Shown here piece after piece: positions 11,820 through 21,198 of a stretch of 64,000 bases of DNA (positions are counted from its first letter, which is position 1; every line of letters begins with the position of its first letter). The notes beneath the pieces were generated by a model. The model was not told the origin of the DNA and made no database searches. It saw only the letters and a list, made by a program, of their open reading frames with translations. The stretch comes from Streptomyces cyaneogriseus subsp. noncyanogenus (GTDB lineage Bacteria; Actinomycetota; Actinomycetes; Streptomycetales; Streptomycetaceae): NCBI RefSeq assembly GCF_000931445.1, contig NZ_CP010849.1, positions 5,890,001 to 5,954,000 of the forward strand, given 5' to 3'. Position numbers and translations under genes: made by a program.

Positions 11820-12101
11820 TCAGACGGTCTCGGGGAGCTCCTCCAGCCCCTCCGCGACCAGCTTCGCCAGACGGTCAAGGGCGGCATCCGCACCCTCGGC
11901 GTCGGAGGCCAGGACGATCTCCTCGCCGCCCTGCGCGCCCAGACCGAGCACGGCCAGCATGGAGGCCGCGTTGACGGGGTTGCCGTCGGCCTTGGCGATC
12001 GTCACCGGGACGCCTGTGGCCGTGGCGGCTCGGACGAAGATGGAGGCGGGGCGGGCGTGGAGACCCTCGGCCCAGCCGACGTTGACGCGGCGCTCAGCCA
12101 T
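11820..12101 (-). CDS. ptsH: Phosphocarrier protein HPr
   Basis: The product is 93 residues, close to the usual 85-90. The phospho-accepting histidine is His15 in GLHARPAS, and the regulatory-serine region is NAASMLAVLGLG. HPr passes phosphate from enzyme I to sugar-specific PTS enzymes in the cytoplasm. Divergent from the acetyltransferase gene, with a strong terminator after its stop. Single-gene unit. Confidence 0.95.
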   Translation of the reverse strand: MAERRVNVGWAEGLHARPASIFVRAATATGVPVTIAKADGNPVNAASMLAVLGLGAQGGEEIVLASDAEGADAALDRLAKLVAEGLEELPETV

Positions 12102-12277
12102 GTGATGCTGCCCTTCAGGTGTTCAGGGTTGTCTAGACCAGTTTCCCACATCGTGAAGCATGCCCGGGGCGGTCGTGCGACCGCCCCCGCGGACGCCGGA
12201 CCGCGGCCTCGGCCCGGCGTCCGTCCCCCACAGCCTGCCCCGCGCCGTTGTCGTACGCGAGCCGTACTCTGGGGCCC

Positions 12278-15118
12278 ATGCAGACCTCGTCGGACCGGCA
12301 CGAGTATCCCGCCCACTGGGAGGCCGACGTGGTGCTGCGCGACGGCGGCACCGCGCGCGTCCGCCCCATCACCGTCGATGACGCCGAGCGCCTGGTCAGC
12401 TTCTACGAGCAGGTCTCGGACGAGTCGAAGTACTACCGCTTCTTCGCGCCCTACCCTCGCCTGTCCGCCAAGGACGTCCACCGCTTCACGCACCACGACT
12501 TCGTGGACCGGGTGGGACTCGCGGCCACGGTGGGCGGCGAGTTCATCGCCACCGTACGCTACGACCGCATCGGCGCCGACGGAACGCCCGCCTCCGCCCC
12601 GGCCGACGAGGCCGAGGTCGCCTTTCTCGTGCAGGACGCCCACCAAGGCCGAGGCGTCGCCTCCGCTCTGCTGGAGCACATCGCCGCGGTCGCGCGGGAG
12701 CGCGGCATCCGCCGCTTCGCCGCCGAGGTGCTGCCCGCCAACACCAAGATGATCAAGGTGTTCACGGACGCCGGCTACACCCAGAAGCGCAGCTTCGAGG
12801 ACGGCGTCGTCCGCCTGGAGCTCGACCTCGAACCCACCGACCGCTCGCTCGCCGTGCAGTACGCGCGCGAACAGCGTGCCGAGGCCCGCTCGGTGCGGCG
12901 GCTGCTCGCGCCCGGCTCCGTCGCCGTCGTCGGCGCCGGCCGCACCGCCAGGGGCGTCGGCCGCAGCATCCTGGACAACATCCGCGACGCCGGTTTCACC
13001 GGCCGCCTCCACGCCGTGAACAAGGCGTTCCCCGAGGGGCAGAGCGACCTCGACGGGGTGCCCGCCCACCGCTCGGTGCGGGAGATAGACGGCCCCGTCG
13101 ACCTCGCGGTGGTCGCCGTCCCCGCCGAGCAGGTCCCCGAGGCCGTCGCCGACTGCGGCGAGCACGGCGTGCAGGGCCTGGTCGTGATCTCCGCCGGATA
13201 CGCCGAGAGCGGCCCCGAGGGGCGCGAGCGCCAGCGCGCCCTGGTGCGGCAGGCCCGCGCGTACGGCATGCGCATCATCGGGCCCAACGCCTTCGGGGTC
13301 ATCAACACCTCCGCCGGGGTACGGCTCAACGCCTCCCTCGCCCCCGAGCTGCCCCGCCCCGGCCGCATCGGCCTGTTCGCGCAGTCCGGCGCGATCGGCA
13401 TCGCCCTGCTGTCCCGGCTGCACCGGCGCGGCGGCGGGGTCACCGGCGTCACCGGCGTGTCGACCTTCGTCTCCTCCGGCAACCGCGCCGACGTCTCGGG
13501 CAACGACCTCCTCCAGTACTGGTACGACGACCCGGACACCGACGTCGTCCTGATGTACCTGGAGTCCATCGGCAACCCGCGCAAGTTCACGCGCCTGGCC
13601 CGGCGCACGGCCGCGGCCAAGCCCCTGGTCGTCGTCCAGGGCGCCCGCCACCGGGCCGCGGCGCCCCAGGGACACGCCGTCCGCGCCACCCGGCTGCCCC
13701 ACGCGACCGTGTCCGCGCTGCTGCGGCAGGCCGGGGTGATCCGCGTCGACACCATCACCGAGCTGGTCGACGCGGGCCTGCTGCTCGCCCGGCAGCCGCT
13801 GCCCGCCGGGCCCCGCGTGTCGATCCTCGGCAACTCCGAGTCGCTGGGCCTGCTCACCTACGACGCGTGCCTCGCCGAGGGACTGCGCCCGCACCCGCCG
13901 CTGGACCTGACCACGGCGGCCTCGGCCCGGGACTTCCACGCGGCGCTCTCCCGCGCGCTGGCGGACGACACCTGCGACGCCGTCGTCGTGACGGCGATAC
14001 CGACGGTGGGGGAGGGATCGGCCGGCGACGCGGCGCTCGCCGAGGCCCTGAGGTCCGCCTCGGCCCGCACCCCCGCCAAGCCCGTCCTCGTCGTGCACGT
14101 GGAACTCGGCGGGCTCGCCCAGGCCCTGTCCGCGGCGGCGAGCACGGCCCCGCAGACCGGCCCCGCCGCCCCCGCCGGCCCCGGCGCACCCTCCGATGCC
14201 GCCGTCCCGGCACCCCCCGCCGAGCGGACCCCCGCCGCCGAGCCCCCCGAGGGCGCCCACCTGATCCCCGCCTACCCCGCCGCCGAACGAGCCGTGCGCG
14301 CCCTCGCCGAAGCCGTCCGGTACGCCCAGTGGCGCCGGGACGCCGCCGACCCCGGCAAGGTGCCCGAGTACGAGGACATCGACGAGAAGGGCGCCGCCGA
14401 CCTGATCGACCGGCTGCTCGCCCGGGGCCAAGGTCTCACGCTCGGCACGGAGGAGACCTGCGACCTCCTCGGCAGGTACGGCATCCACGTCCACCGCGCC
14501 CTGCCCGCGCCCACCCCCGACGCCGCCGTCGCCGCCGCGCGCGGCCTCGGCTACCCCGTGGCCCTCAAGGCCACCGCCCCGCACCTGCGGCACCGCGCCG
14601 ACCTGGGCGGCGTCCGCCTCGACCTCGCCGACGAGGACCAACTGCGGCGGGCGTACGACGAGTTGACCGAGCTGTTCGGCACCCCGCAGGAGCTGCGCCC
14701 GGTGGTGCAGGGCATGGCCCCGCGCGGGGTCGACACCGTCGTCCGGGCCGTCATCGACCCGGCGGCCGGAGCGGTGCTCTCCTTCGGGCTCGCCGGCGCC
14801 GCCACCCAGTTGCTCGGCGACACCGCGCACCGGCTGATCCCGGTCACCGAGCGTGAGGCGACCTCCCTGGTGCGCTCGATCCGCACGGCCCCGCTGCTCT
14901 TCGGCTGGCGCGGCTCGGCCCCGGCCGACACCCCCGCCCTGGAGGAGCTGCTGCTGCGCGTGTCACGGCTCGTCGACGACCACCCCGGGGTCGTCGCGGT
15001 CACCCTGGAACCCGTCGTGGTCGCCCCGCGCGGCCTGAGCGTGCTCGGCGCCTCCGTCCGCCTCGCGCCCCCGCCCGCCCGAGACGACCTCGGCCCCCGG
15101 ACGCTGCCCGCTTACTGA
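12278..15118 (+). CDS. Bifunctional GNAT acetyltransferase / ADP-forming acyl-CoA synthetase-like protein (Pat type)
   Basis: The product has 946 residues from ATG 12278. An N-terminal GNAT domain (residues about 20-190; acetyl-CoA loop VQDAHQGRGVASALLEH) is fused to an NDP-forming acyl-CoA synthetase module: a CoA-binding Rossmann domain (VAVVGAGRTARGVG), a succinyl-CoA-synthetase-like domain (FAQSGAIGIALLSR) and an ATP-grasp domain (GYPVALKATAPHLRHR). Streptomyces proteins of this layout acetylate lysines of acyl-CoA synthetases. The active-site His of true synthetases seems replaced (SAGY, NAFG region), consistent with a regulatory rather than synthetic role. An Ala/Pro-rich linker lies near residues 620-660. 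Confidence 0.85.
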   Translation: MQTSSDRHEYPAHWEADVVLRDGGTARVRPITVDDAERLVSFYEQVSDESKYYRFFAPYPRLSAKDVHRFTHHDFVDRVGLAATVGGEFIATVRYDRIGADGTPASAPADEAEVAFLVQDAHQGRGVASALLEHIAAVARERGIRRFAAEVLPANTKMIKVFTDAGYTQKRSFEDGVVRLELDLEPTDRSLAVQYAREQRAEARSVRRLLAPGSVAVVGAGRTARGVGRSILDNIRDAGFTGRLHAVNKAFPEGQSDLDGVPAHRSVREIDGPVDLAVVAVPAEQVPEAVADCGEHGVQGLVVISAGYAESGPEGRERQRALVRQARAYGMRIIGPNAFGVINTSAGVRLNASLAPELPRPGRIGLFAQSGAIGIALLSRLHRRGGGVTGVTGVSTFVSSGNRADVSGNDLLQYWYDDPDTDVVLMYLESIGNPRKFTRLARRTAAAKPLVVVQGARHRAAAPQGHAVRATRLPHATVSALLRQAGVIRVDTITELVDAGLLLARQPLPAGPRVSILGNSESLGLLTYDACLAEGLRPHPPLDLTTAASARDFHAALSRALADDTCDAVVVTAIPTVGEGSAGDAALAEALRSASARTPAKPVLVVHVELGGLAQALSAAASTAPQTGPAAPAGPGAPSDAAVPAPPAERTPAAEPPEGAHLIPAYPAAERAVRALAEAVRYAQWRRDAADPGKVPEYEDIDEKGAADLIDRLLARGQGLTLGTEETCDLLGRYGIHVHRALPAPTPDAAVAAARGLGYPVALKATAPHLRHRADLGGVRLDLADEDQLRRAYDELTELFGTPQELRPVVQGMAPRGVDTVVRAVIDPAAGAVLSFGLAGAATQLLGDTAHRLIPVTEREATSLVRSIRTAPLLFGWRGSAPADTPALEELLLRVSRLVDDHPGVVAVTLEPVVVAPRGLSVLGASVRLAPPPARDDLGPRTLPAY

Positions 15119-15186
15119 CTGCCCCGGCCGGCCGGACGGCACCGAGCGGTGCCTCGCAGTCAGTGCGCCCCCGTAGGATGGACGGC

Positions 15187-15774
15187 ATGGCCAAGACCAG
15201 TACGACGACCCAGGGGCTGCGTGCGGCGATCGAGCGCAGCGGCTACTACCCGGCCCTCGTGGCCGAGGCGGTGGAGGCCGCTGTGGGTGGCGAGCCCATC
15301 CGGTCGTACCTGGTCCACCAGGAGACCACCTTCGACCAGAACGAGGTCCGCCGGCACGTGACCGTGCTGGTCCTCACCGACAACCGCTTCATCGTCAGCC
15401 ACACCGACGAGCAGGGCGCCGACGACACCTCCCCGACGCCGTACGCCACCACGTCCACGGAGTCCGTCAAGCTCAGCCGGATCTCGTCGATCGTGGTCAG
15501 CCGCGTGGTCGCCAACCCGGAGCAGTACACCCCGGGCCGGCTGCCCCGCGAGGTCGTGCTGACCATCGGCTGGGGCGCCGTCTCCCGCATCGACCTGGAG
15601 CCGGCCGCCTGCGGCGACCCGAACTGCGAGGCCGACCACGGCTACACGGGCAGCTCGACGGCCGACGACCTCAGCCTGCGCGTCAGCGAGGCCGGCGACG
15701 GGCCCGAAACGGTGCGCCAGGCGCTGTCCTTCGCCCAGGCCCTCTCCGAGGCGACCGCGGACACCGGCCGCTGA
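15187..15774 (+). CDS. Conserved actinobacterial protein (DUF5998 type)
   Basis: The product has 195 residues from ATG 15187; ATG 15178 is an in-frame alternative. It is soluble and acidic, with no signal peptide or membrane segment. A CGDPNCEADHGYTG segment carries two cysteines and two histidine/aspartate positions that could hold a metal. It is recognised as a conserved actinobacterial domain of unknown function that neighbours the phosphodiesterase gene. Its stop overlaps the ATG of the next gene (TGATG), so co-translation is likely. Confidence 0.8.
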   Translation: MAKTSTTTQGLRAAIERSGYYPALVAEAVEAAVGGEPIRSYLVHQETTFDQNEVRRHVTVLVLTDNRFIVSHTDEQGADDTSPTPYATTSTESVKLSRISSIVVSRVVANPEQYTPGRLPREVVLTIGWGAVSRIDLEPAACGDPNCEADHGYTGSSTADDLSLRVSEAGDGPETVRQALSFAQALSEATADTGR

Positions 15775-17021
15775 TGTCGTACCCGTCCCCCTCCGCCGCC
15801 CACGACCGAGGACGCCCCGCGCCCGTGCCCGCCGGCCCCGCCGCCTGGGACACCGACCCGGAACCGCTGGCCATCGCCTCGGCCCCCGTTCCCGAGTACG
15901 GCAGCGGCTCCCTCGCCGACCTGCTGCCCACGCTCGCCGCGGGGATGGGCGTCCCCGGCCTGACCGCCGCGATCCCGGAGCTGACCCCCGCCGACCGCAA
16001 CTGCGTGTTCCTGATCGACGGCCTGGGCTGGGAGCAGCTCAAGGCCCACCCGGAGGACGCCCCCTTCCTGACCTCCCTGCTGGCCACCTCGCGCGGCGGC
16101 ACGGGACGCCCCCTCACCGCCGGCTACCCGGCGACCACCGCGACCTCGCTCGCCTCGGTCGGCACCGGTCTGCCCCCCGGCGCCCACGGCATGCCCGGCT
16201 ACACCGTGCGCAACCCCGACACCGGCGAGCTGATGAACCAGCTCCGCTGGAAGCCGTGGACGGACCCGCACGCGTGGCAGCCCCGCCCCACGGTCTTCCG
16301 GCTCGCGCAGGAAGCGGGCGTGCACGCCGCCCAGGTGTCCTCGCCCACCTTCGCCGACACCCCCCTGACCAAGGTCGCGCTCAGCGGCGGCACCTTCCAC
16401 GGACGGCTCTCCGGCGAGGAGCGCATGGACCTGGCGGCCGAGCAACTGGCCGCCGGCGACCGCTCCCTGGTCTACACGTACTACGCCGAGGTGGACGGCG
16501 CCGGCCACCGCTTCGGCGTCGACTCCGACACCTGGCGCGGCCAGCTCGGCCATGTCGACCGGCTGGTCCAGCGCCTGGCCGAGCAGTTGCCGCCGCGCAG
16601 CGCGCTCTACGTCACCGCCGACCACGGCATGATCGACGTGCCCTTCGACGAGGAGCACCGGATCGACTTCGACGAGGACTGGGAGCTGCGCGCCGGTGTC
16701 GCCCTGCTCGGCGGTGAGGGCCGCGCCCGCCACGTCTACGCCCTCCCCGGCGCCCTGAACGACGTCCTGACCTGCTGGCGCGAGGTTCTCGGCGACCGGT
16801 TCTGGGTGGCCTCCCGGGACGAGGCGATCGCGGCCGGCTGGTTCGGCCCGCAGGTCGACGCACGGGTCTACGACCGCATCGGCGACGTGATCGCCGCCGC
16901 GCACGACGACGTCCTGCTCATCGCCTCCGAGCGGGAGCCGAACGAGTCGGCGATGGCCGGCAACCACGGCTCGATGACCCCCGCCGAGCAACTGGTCCCC
17001 CTGCTCGAAGTGCGCACCTGA
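15774..17021 (+). CDS. Alkaline phosphatase superfamily protein (nucleotide pyrophosphatase/phosphodiesterase-like)
   Basis: The product has 415 residues. Metal-site motifs of the NPP-like superfamily are clear: VFLIDGLGW (first Asp), GYPATTATSLAS with the nucleophile Thr, YYAEVDGAGHRFG, TADHGMID, and MAGNHGSM near the C-terminus. The reaction is hydrolysis of a phosphate ester or diester; the substrate is unknown. No signal peptide is seen, suggesting a cytoplasmic enzyme. Coupled by a one-base overlap to the DUF5998-type gene. Confidence 0.85.
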   Translation: MSYPSPSAAHDRGRPAPVPAGPAAWDTDPEPLAIASAPVPEYGSGSLADLLPTLAAGMGVPGLTAAIPELTPADRNCVFLIDGLGWEQLKAHPEDAPFLTSLLATSRGGTGRPLTAGYPATTATSLASVGTGLPPGAHGMPGYTVRNPDTGELMNQLRWKPWTDPHAWQPRPTVFRLAQEAGVHAAQVSSPTFADTPLTKVALSGGTFHGRLSGEERMDLAAEQLAAGDRSLVYTYYAEVDGAGHRFGVDSDTWRGQLGHVDRLVQRLAEQLPPRSALYVTADHGMIDVPFDEEHRIDFDEDWELRAGVALLGGEGRARHVYALPGALNDVLTCWREVLGDRFWVASRDEAIAAGWFGPQVDARVYDRIGDVIAAAHDDVLLIASEREPNESAMAGNHGSMTPAEQLVPLLEVRT

Positions 17022-17106
17022 CACCGCGCACGCCCCGCACCCCGGCGGAGGCGTACGCCCGCCCCGCCCCCTGCCGCCCGCCCTTTCGAAAGGTGCTCGT
17101 CCCCCC

Positions 17107-17757
17107 ATGCCCGAGCTGGTGTTCTTCTCCGGAACGATGGACTGCGGGAAGTCGACGCTGGCTCTCCAGATCGAGCACAACCGCTCGGCGCGCGGCCTCG
17201 TCGGCATGATCTTCACGCGCAACGACCGGGCCGGCGAGGGAAAGCTCTCCTCCCGCCTCGGCCTGGTCACGGACGCGGTCGAGGCCACGGACGGCATGGA
17301 CCTGTACGCCCACCTCGTCGACCACCTCTCGCACGGCGGCCGCGCGGACTACGTGATCGCCGACGAGGCCCAGTTCCTGGCCCCCGAGCAGATCGACCAG
17401 CTCGCGCGCGTCGTCGACGACCTGGGCATCGACGTCTACGCCTTCGGCATCACCACCGACTTCCGCTCCAAGCTCTTCCCGGGCTCCCAGCGGCTGGTGG
17501 AACTCGCCGACCGGGTCGAGGTGCTCCAGGTCGAGGCCCTGTGCTGGTGCGGCGCGCGCGCCACCCACAACGCCCGCACCGTCGGCGGCGTGATGGTCGT
17601 CGAGGGCGCCCAGGTCGTCGTCGGCGACGTCAACCAGTCCGCCGACGAGGTCGGCTACGAGGTGCTGTGCCGCCGCCACCACCGCCGCCGGATGACGGCC
17701 GCCACGGCCCACGCGGCGGCGCTGTCACCGGACGTACTGCCGGTGTCACCCGCCTGA
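17107..17757 (+). CDS. tdk: Thymidine kinase (type II)
   Basis: The product has 216 residues. P-loop GTMDCGKST (residues 9-17), a Walker B-like motif IADEAQFL with the catalytic Glu, and a C-terminal lasso with zinc cysteines CWCG and CRRH match the TK1-like family. The enzyme phosphorylates thymidine with ATP for dTTP salvage. Together with dut further on, the window holds two dTTP-supply genes. Confidence 0.93.
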   Translation: MPELVFFSGTMDCGKSTLALQIEHNRSARGLVGMIFTRNDRAGEGKLSSRLGLVTDAVEATDGMDLYAHLVDHLSHGGRADYVIADEAQFLAPEQIDQLARVVDDLGIDVYAFGITTDFRSKLFPGSQRLVELADRVEVLQVEALCWCGARATHNARTVGGVMVVEGAQVVVGDVNQSADEVGYEVLCRRHHRRRMTAATAHAAALSPDVLPVSPA

Positions 17758-17770
17758 GGGAGCCACGGGC

Positions 17771-18574
17771 TCAGCGCGCACTCTGGAGCAGCGAGAACCG
17801 CGCCCCCTCCGGATCCGCCACCATGGCCGTCCGGCCGCGCACGCCGTCCCGGGCCGGTCTGAGGACGTGGCCGCCCAGGTCGGCCAGCCGCTCCAGCGCC
17901 TCCGCCAGGTCGGCCACCTCGAAGTACGTCACCCAGTGCGGCCCCCGGTCCCGGGGCAGCGCGCCGCCCACGCCGTGGATGCCGGCGACCGGCCGCCCGT
18001 CGCTGTGCAGGGTCACGTAGTCGAAGTCGGCGGAGACCTCCGGCTCCTGCCGGTAGCCGAACACCGATTCGTAGAACTTGGCGACGCTCGCCGGCTCGAA
18101 GGTCATCAGCTCGTTCCAGGCGGGCGCGCCCGGCACGCCCGTGACGGCGGTGCCCAGGTGGGCCGCGGCCTGCCAGACGCCGAAGACGGCGCCCGAGGGA
18201 TCGGAGCCGATCGCCAGCCGCCCGGCCTCGGCCGCGTCCAGCGGACCGACCCCGATCGTGCCACCGCGGTGGCGTACCGTTTCCGCCGTCCGGTCCACGT
18301 CGTCGGAGGCGAGATAGGGCGTCCACGCGACGGGCAGGTGCCGGTCCGGGGGCAGTTGGCCGATGCCCGCCACCTCCCGCCCGTCGAGGAGGGCCCGCAC
18401 ATAGGGGCCGAGCTGCTGAGGCCCCGGCCGGAACTCCCAGCCGAACAGCGCCGCGTAGAACTCCTGGGCCGCGGCCGGCCCGTGCGCCATCAGGCTCACC
18501 CAGCAGGGCGTGCCCGGCGCGGGCCGGGAGTTCCTCCCGCCGTTCGGGCCGGCCGACCCCCGTGCCTCGGTCAT
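17771..18574 (-). CDS. VOC family protein (two tandem glyoxalase-fold domains)
   Basis: The product has 267 residues from ATG 18574. Two homologous halves of about 120 residues each follow the glyoxalase/bleomycin-resistance fold (FYAALFGWEF and FYESVFGYRQ mark equivalent helices). Such proteins bind metal and small molecules; the substrate is unknown. The 3' end is convergent with tdk. Divergent from the sulfurtransferase. Confidence 0.85.
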   Translation of the reverse strand: MTEARGSAGPNGGRNSRPAPGTPCWVSLMAHGPAAAQEFYAALFGWEFRPGPQQLGPYVRALLDGREVAGIGQLPPDRHLPVAWTPYLASDDVDRTAETVRHRGGTIGVGPLDAAEAGRLAIGSDPSGAVFGVWQAAAHLGTAVTGVPGAPAWNELMTFEPASVAKFYESVFGYRQEPEVSADFDYVTLHSDGRPVAGIHGVGGALPRDRGPHWVTYFEVADLAEALERLADLGGHVLRPARDGVRGRTAMVADPEGARFSLLQSAR

Positions 18575-18725
18575 CGTCACTCTTCTCTCGGCCTGTCGCG
18601 GTGGCCGGGTCGCTTCCGCTTCGACGCACCCTGTGCCGATGCTCCCACCCGCGCGGCTGCCGCGCGCCTCGGACGTACCCCGCCCGGCGGCCCCCGCCGG
18701 CCACCCCGTGCGCCAGGATGGGGCC

Positions 18726-19577
18726 ATGAACGCCATCATCTCCGCATCCGAACTCGCCGGCGAGCCGGCGGGTGGCCGGCCGCCGGTCCTGCTGGACGTC
18801 CGCTGGCAGCTCAGTCTCGCCAAGGCGGCCGGTGCGCCGGACTTCGACGGCCGCGCCGAGTACGCGGCCGGGCACATCCCCGGCGCGGTCTTCGTCGACC
18901 TGGACCGGGAGCTCGCCGCCGCGCCCGGCCGGGGCGGCCGGCACCCGCTGCCCGACCTCGCGGAGTTCGGTGCCGCCATGCGCCGGGCGGGTGTGTCCGC
19001 CGGCCGGCCGGTCGTCGTGTACGACGGCGGGCAGGGCTGGGCGGCGGCCCGCGCCTGGTGGCTGCTGCGCTGGACGGGTCACCCGGACGTGCGGGTCCTC
19101 GACGGCGGGCTGCCGTCCTGGCAGGGTCCGCTGTCGACGGAGACGCCCGATCCGGCGCCGGGCGACTTCGAGCCGGTCGCGGGGGCGAGCGGGCTCCTCG
19201 ACGCGGACGCGGCGGCGGCGCTGGCGCGGTCCGGGGTGCTGTTCGACGCGCGGGCGGGGGAGCGGTACCGCGGTGAGGTCGAGCCGATCGACCGGGTCGG
19301 CGGGCACATCCCGGGTGCCGTCTCCGCGCCGACGACCGAGAACGTGGCGCCGGACGGCCGGTTCCTGCCCGCCGAAAAGCTGCGCGCCCGGTTCGAGGCG
19401 CTGGGCGCGGCCGAGGGCACCGAGGTGGGGGTCTACTGCGGCTCGGGTGTCTCCGCGGCCCATGAGGTGCTGGCACTGGCGGTGGCGGGCATTCCGGCGG
19501 CGCTGTACGTCGGCTCGTGGTCGGAGTGGTCGTCGGATCCCACGCGGCCGGTCGCCGTGGGACCGGACCCCCGGTAG
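18726..19577 (+). CDS. Sulfurtransferase (thiosulfate/3-mercaptopyruvate type)
   Basis: The product has 283 residues and two rhodanese domains. The catalytic loop is YCGSGVSA in the C-terminal domain: a CGSGVSA loop, as in 3-mercaptopyruvate sulfurtransferases. The N-terminal domain lacks a cysteine and is structural. It transfers sulfane sulfur to cyanide or thiols in the cytoplasm. A 16-base-pair hairpin at 19605-19640 ends the unit. Confidence 0.9.
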   Translation: MNAIISASELAGEPAGGRPPVLLDVRWQLSLAKAAGAPDFDGRAEYAAGHIPGAVFVDLDRELAAAPGRGGRHPLPDLAEFGAAMRRAGVSAGRPVVVYDGGQGWAAARAWWLLRWTGHPDVRVLDGGLPSWQGPLSTETPDPAPGDFEPVAGASGLLDADAAAALARSGVLFDARAGERYRGEVEPIDRVGGHIPGAVSAPTTENVAPDGRFLPAEKLRARFEALGAAEGTEVGVYCGSGVSAAHEVLALAVAGIPAALYVGSWSEWSSDPTRPVAVGPDPR

Positions 19578-19604
19578 CGCGGCCGGACGCCGACGCGTAG
19601 GCAC

Positions 19605-19640
19605 GACAGGGCCCGCCGCCAAGGGGCGGCGGGCCCTGTC
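19605..19640. terminator. Bidirectional terminator between sulfurtransferase and sepH
   Basis: A perfect 16-base-pair stem (left arm 19605-19620, right arm 19625-19640) with an AAGG loop sits between two convergent genes. Confidence 0.85.
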
Positions 19641-19674
19641 ACGCTCGCGAAGACGTGTACCGACGTACGGCCGG

Positions 19675-20700
19675 TTACTCCTGCTTCTTGCGGCGTGTCC
19701 CGAAGACGATCTCGTCCCAACTGGGCACCGCGGCCCGGCGCCCCGGGCGCACCCCGTCGGCCTCGGCCTGGCGGTCGGTGGCGCCGACCAGGCGGTCGCG
19801 GTGGCTGCCGACCGAGCGGGGCATCAGCACGTCGGCGTAGGCGGAACCGGCCGAGGCCGCGGGAGCCGGGGGCTCCTCCGCCACCGGTTCGTCCTCCGGC
19901 TCCTCGGCGGACTCCGACGCGCGTTCGGGGACGACCAGATCGCCCCGGAAGCTCGGCACCGCCTCCAGCAGGCTCGTCAGCGAATCCCGCTCGCCCGCGC
20001 TCTCCTCGGGAGGCTCGGACGCCTGTGCGGGCAGGCTGGGGCGGTCGAGGGTGCGGTCCAGCGGCCGGTCGCGCGGCAGGCGCGCGATGCGCGGGACGAA
20101 CGGGAAGCTGGGCTCGGGCGCGGCGAGGTCGTCGGACTCGCCGATCAGCGCGCGGGCCTCGTCGTCGACCGCTTGGACCAGCCGGCGGGGCGGGTCGTAC
20201 GTCCAGCTCGCCGAGTGGGGTTCACCCGCCACCCGGTAGACCAGAAGCACCTCCCAGGTGCCGTCGTCGCGGCGCCAGGAGTCCCACTGGACGGTGTCCT
20301 TCTCGGCGCCGCGCAGCAGCAGCCGTTCCTGCACGGCCTCGCCGAGGGGCGGACCGGAGTTCTCGCCGGGGCGGCGTACGGGCGTCTTGCGGGCGCGCTC
20401 GGCCATGAAGGCGCGCTCGGCCAGTACGGGGCCCTCGAAGCGGCGTACGCGCTCCACCGGGATGCCGGCCAGTTGGGCGACTTCCTCGGCGGTCGCGCCT
20501 GCGCGTATACGCGCCTGGATGTCACGGGGGCGGAGATGGCTCTCCACCTCGATCTCGATCTGGCCGAGGCGGGGACGGTCGCCGCGCACGGCGGCGCGGA
20601 GCCGTTCGTCAATCGGAAGCGTGTACTCCGTTGAGTCCGCAGCCTTCAGCACCAGCCGTGTGCCGTCATTCGAGACGGCCACGACACGCAGTTCGGGCAT
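19675..20700 (-). CDS. sepH: Cell division protein SepH
   Basis: The product has 341 residues from ATG 20700. The N-terminal DUF3071 domain includes a helix-turn-helix-like segment (ATAEEVAQLAGIPVERVRRF, residues about 68-87), followed by a disordered acidic/Pro-rich tail ending KKQE. Streptomyces SepH binds FtsZ and promotes its assembly during sporulation septation. Length and N-terminal residues match known SepH. Monocistronic. Confidence 0.93.
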   Translation of the reverse strand: MPELRVVAVSNDGTRLVLKAADSTEYTLPIDERLRAAVRGDRPRLGQIEIEVESHLRPRDIQARIRAGATAEEVAQLAGIPVERVRRFEGPVLAERAFMAERARKTPVRRPGENSGPPLGEAVQERLLLRGAEKDTVQWDSWRRDDGTWEVLLVYRVAGEPHSASWTYDPPRRLVQAVDDEARALIGESDDLAAPEPSFPFVPRIARLPRDRPLDRTLDRPSLPAQASEPPEESAGERDSLTSLLEAVPSFRGDLVVPERASESAEEPEDEPVAEEPPAPAASAGSAYADVLMPRSVGSHRDRLVGATDRQAEADGVRPGRRAAVPSWDEIVFGTRRKKQE

Positions 20701-21198
20701 GGGGACCTCCCGGGTGGTGCCTGCCGACGTCACGTGCGTCGCTGCTTCCGCTCTGTCGAGTGTGGCCTGCCCGGGTGCAGCCTGCCACAACCTTGCCGAG
20801 TTGCCCGGCGTGTCGGGCGTGGGCCCTGGACCGCCGTTATGGCACGGTTACCTGTTCGCAACGCTAAGTGACCAAGTCACCCTGTGCAACTAGCCCCCTC
20901 CCGGCGGTCCTTCGAGGTCCCGTGCCTCCCTGTCGGAAGACTGGACCCAGGGCTCGCCACAGTACTCCATTCGGGCCACCTGCGGTGGATCGGCGCGCCG
21001 TCCGGTTTCTGGCAAGAGGTGGAGCCTGGTCACCCCCGGAGCGATTTCCGTACCGGACAAGGGAGTCGGCGTGGCGAACTTCACGCAATCACCAGAAACG
21101 GAACTAAAGGGTTTCGTCCGTACGTCCCCTTCTCGTGCAGTTGGTTGATCAAGTGGGAAAAGTCGATCACGTACGGGAAAGGCAGACAAGGTACGAGG
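20701..21198. other. Intergenic region between divergent sepH and a membrane protein gene
   Basis: This gap of about 500 bases holds the divergent promoters. Short frames cross it but none has good composition or a ribosome-binding site. An AAGTGACCAAGTCACCC stretch near 20867 contains the inverted arms GTGAC/GTCAC. Confidence 0.5.

Noticed and set aside
12002..14830. Long minus-strand frame opposite the acetyltransferase
   Set aside because: Antisense shadow due to G+C bias; the plus-strand protein has clear domains.
20857..20890. GTGAC/GTCAC pairs near sepH as an operator
   Set aside because: Short and without known counterpart; kept only as a remark in the intergenic entry.
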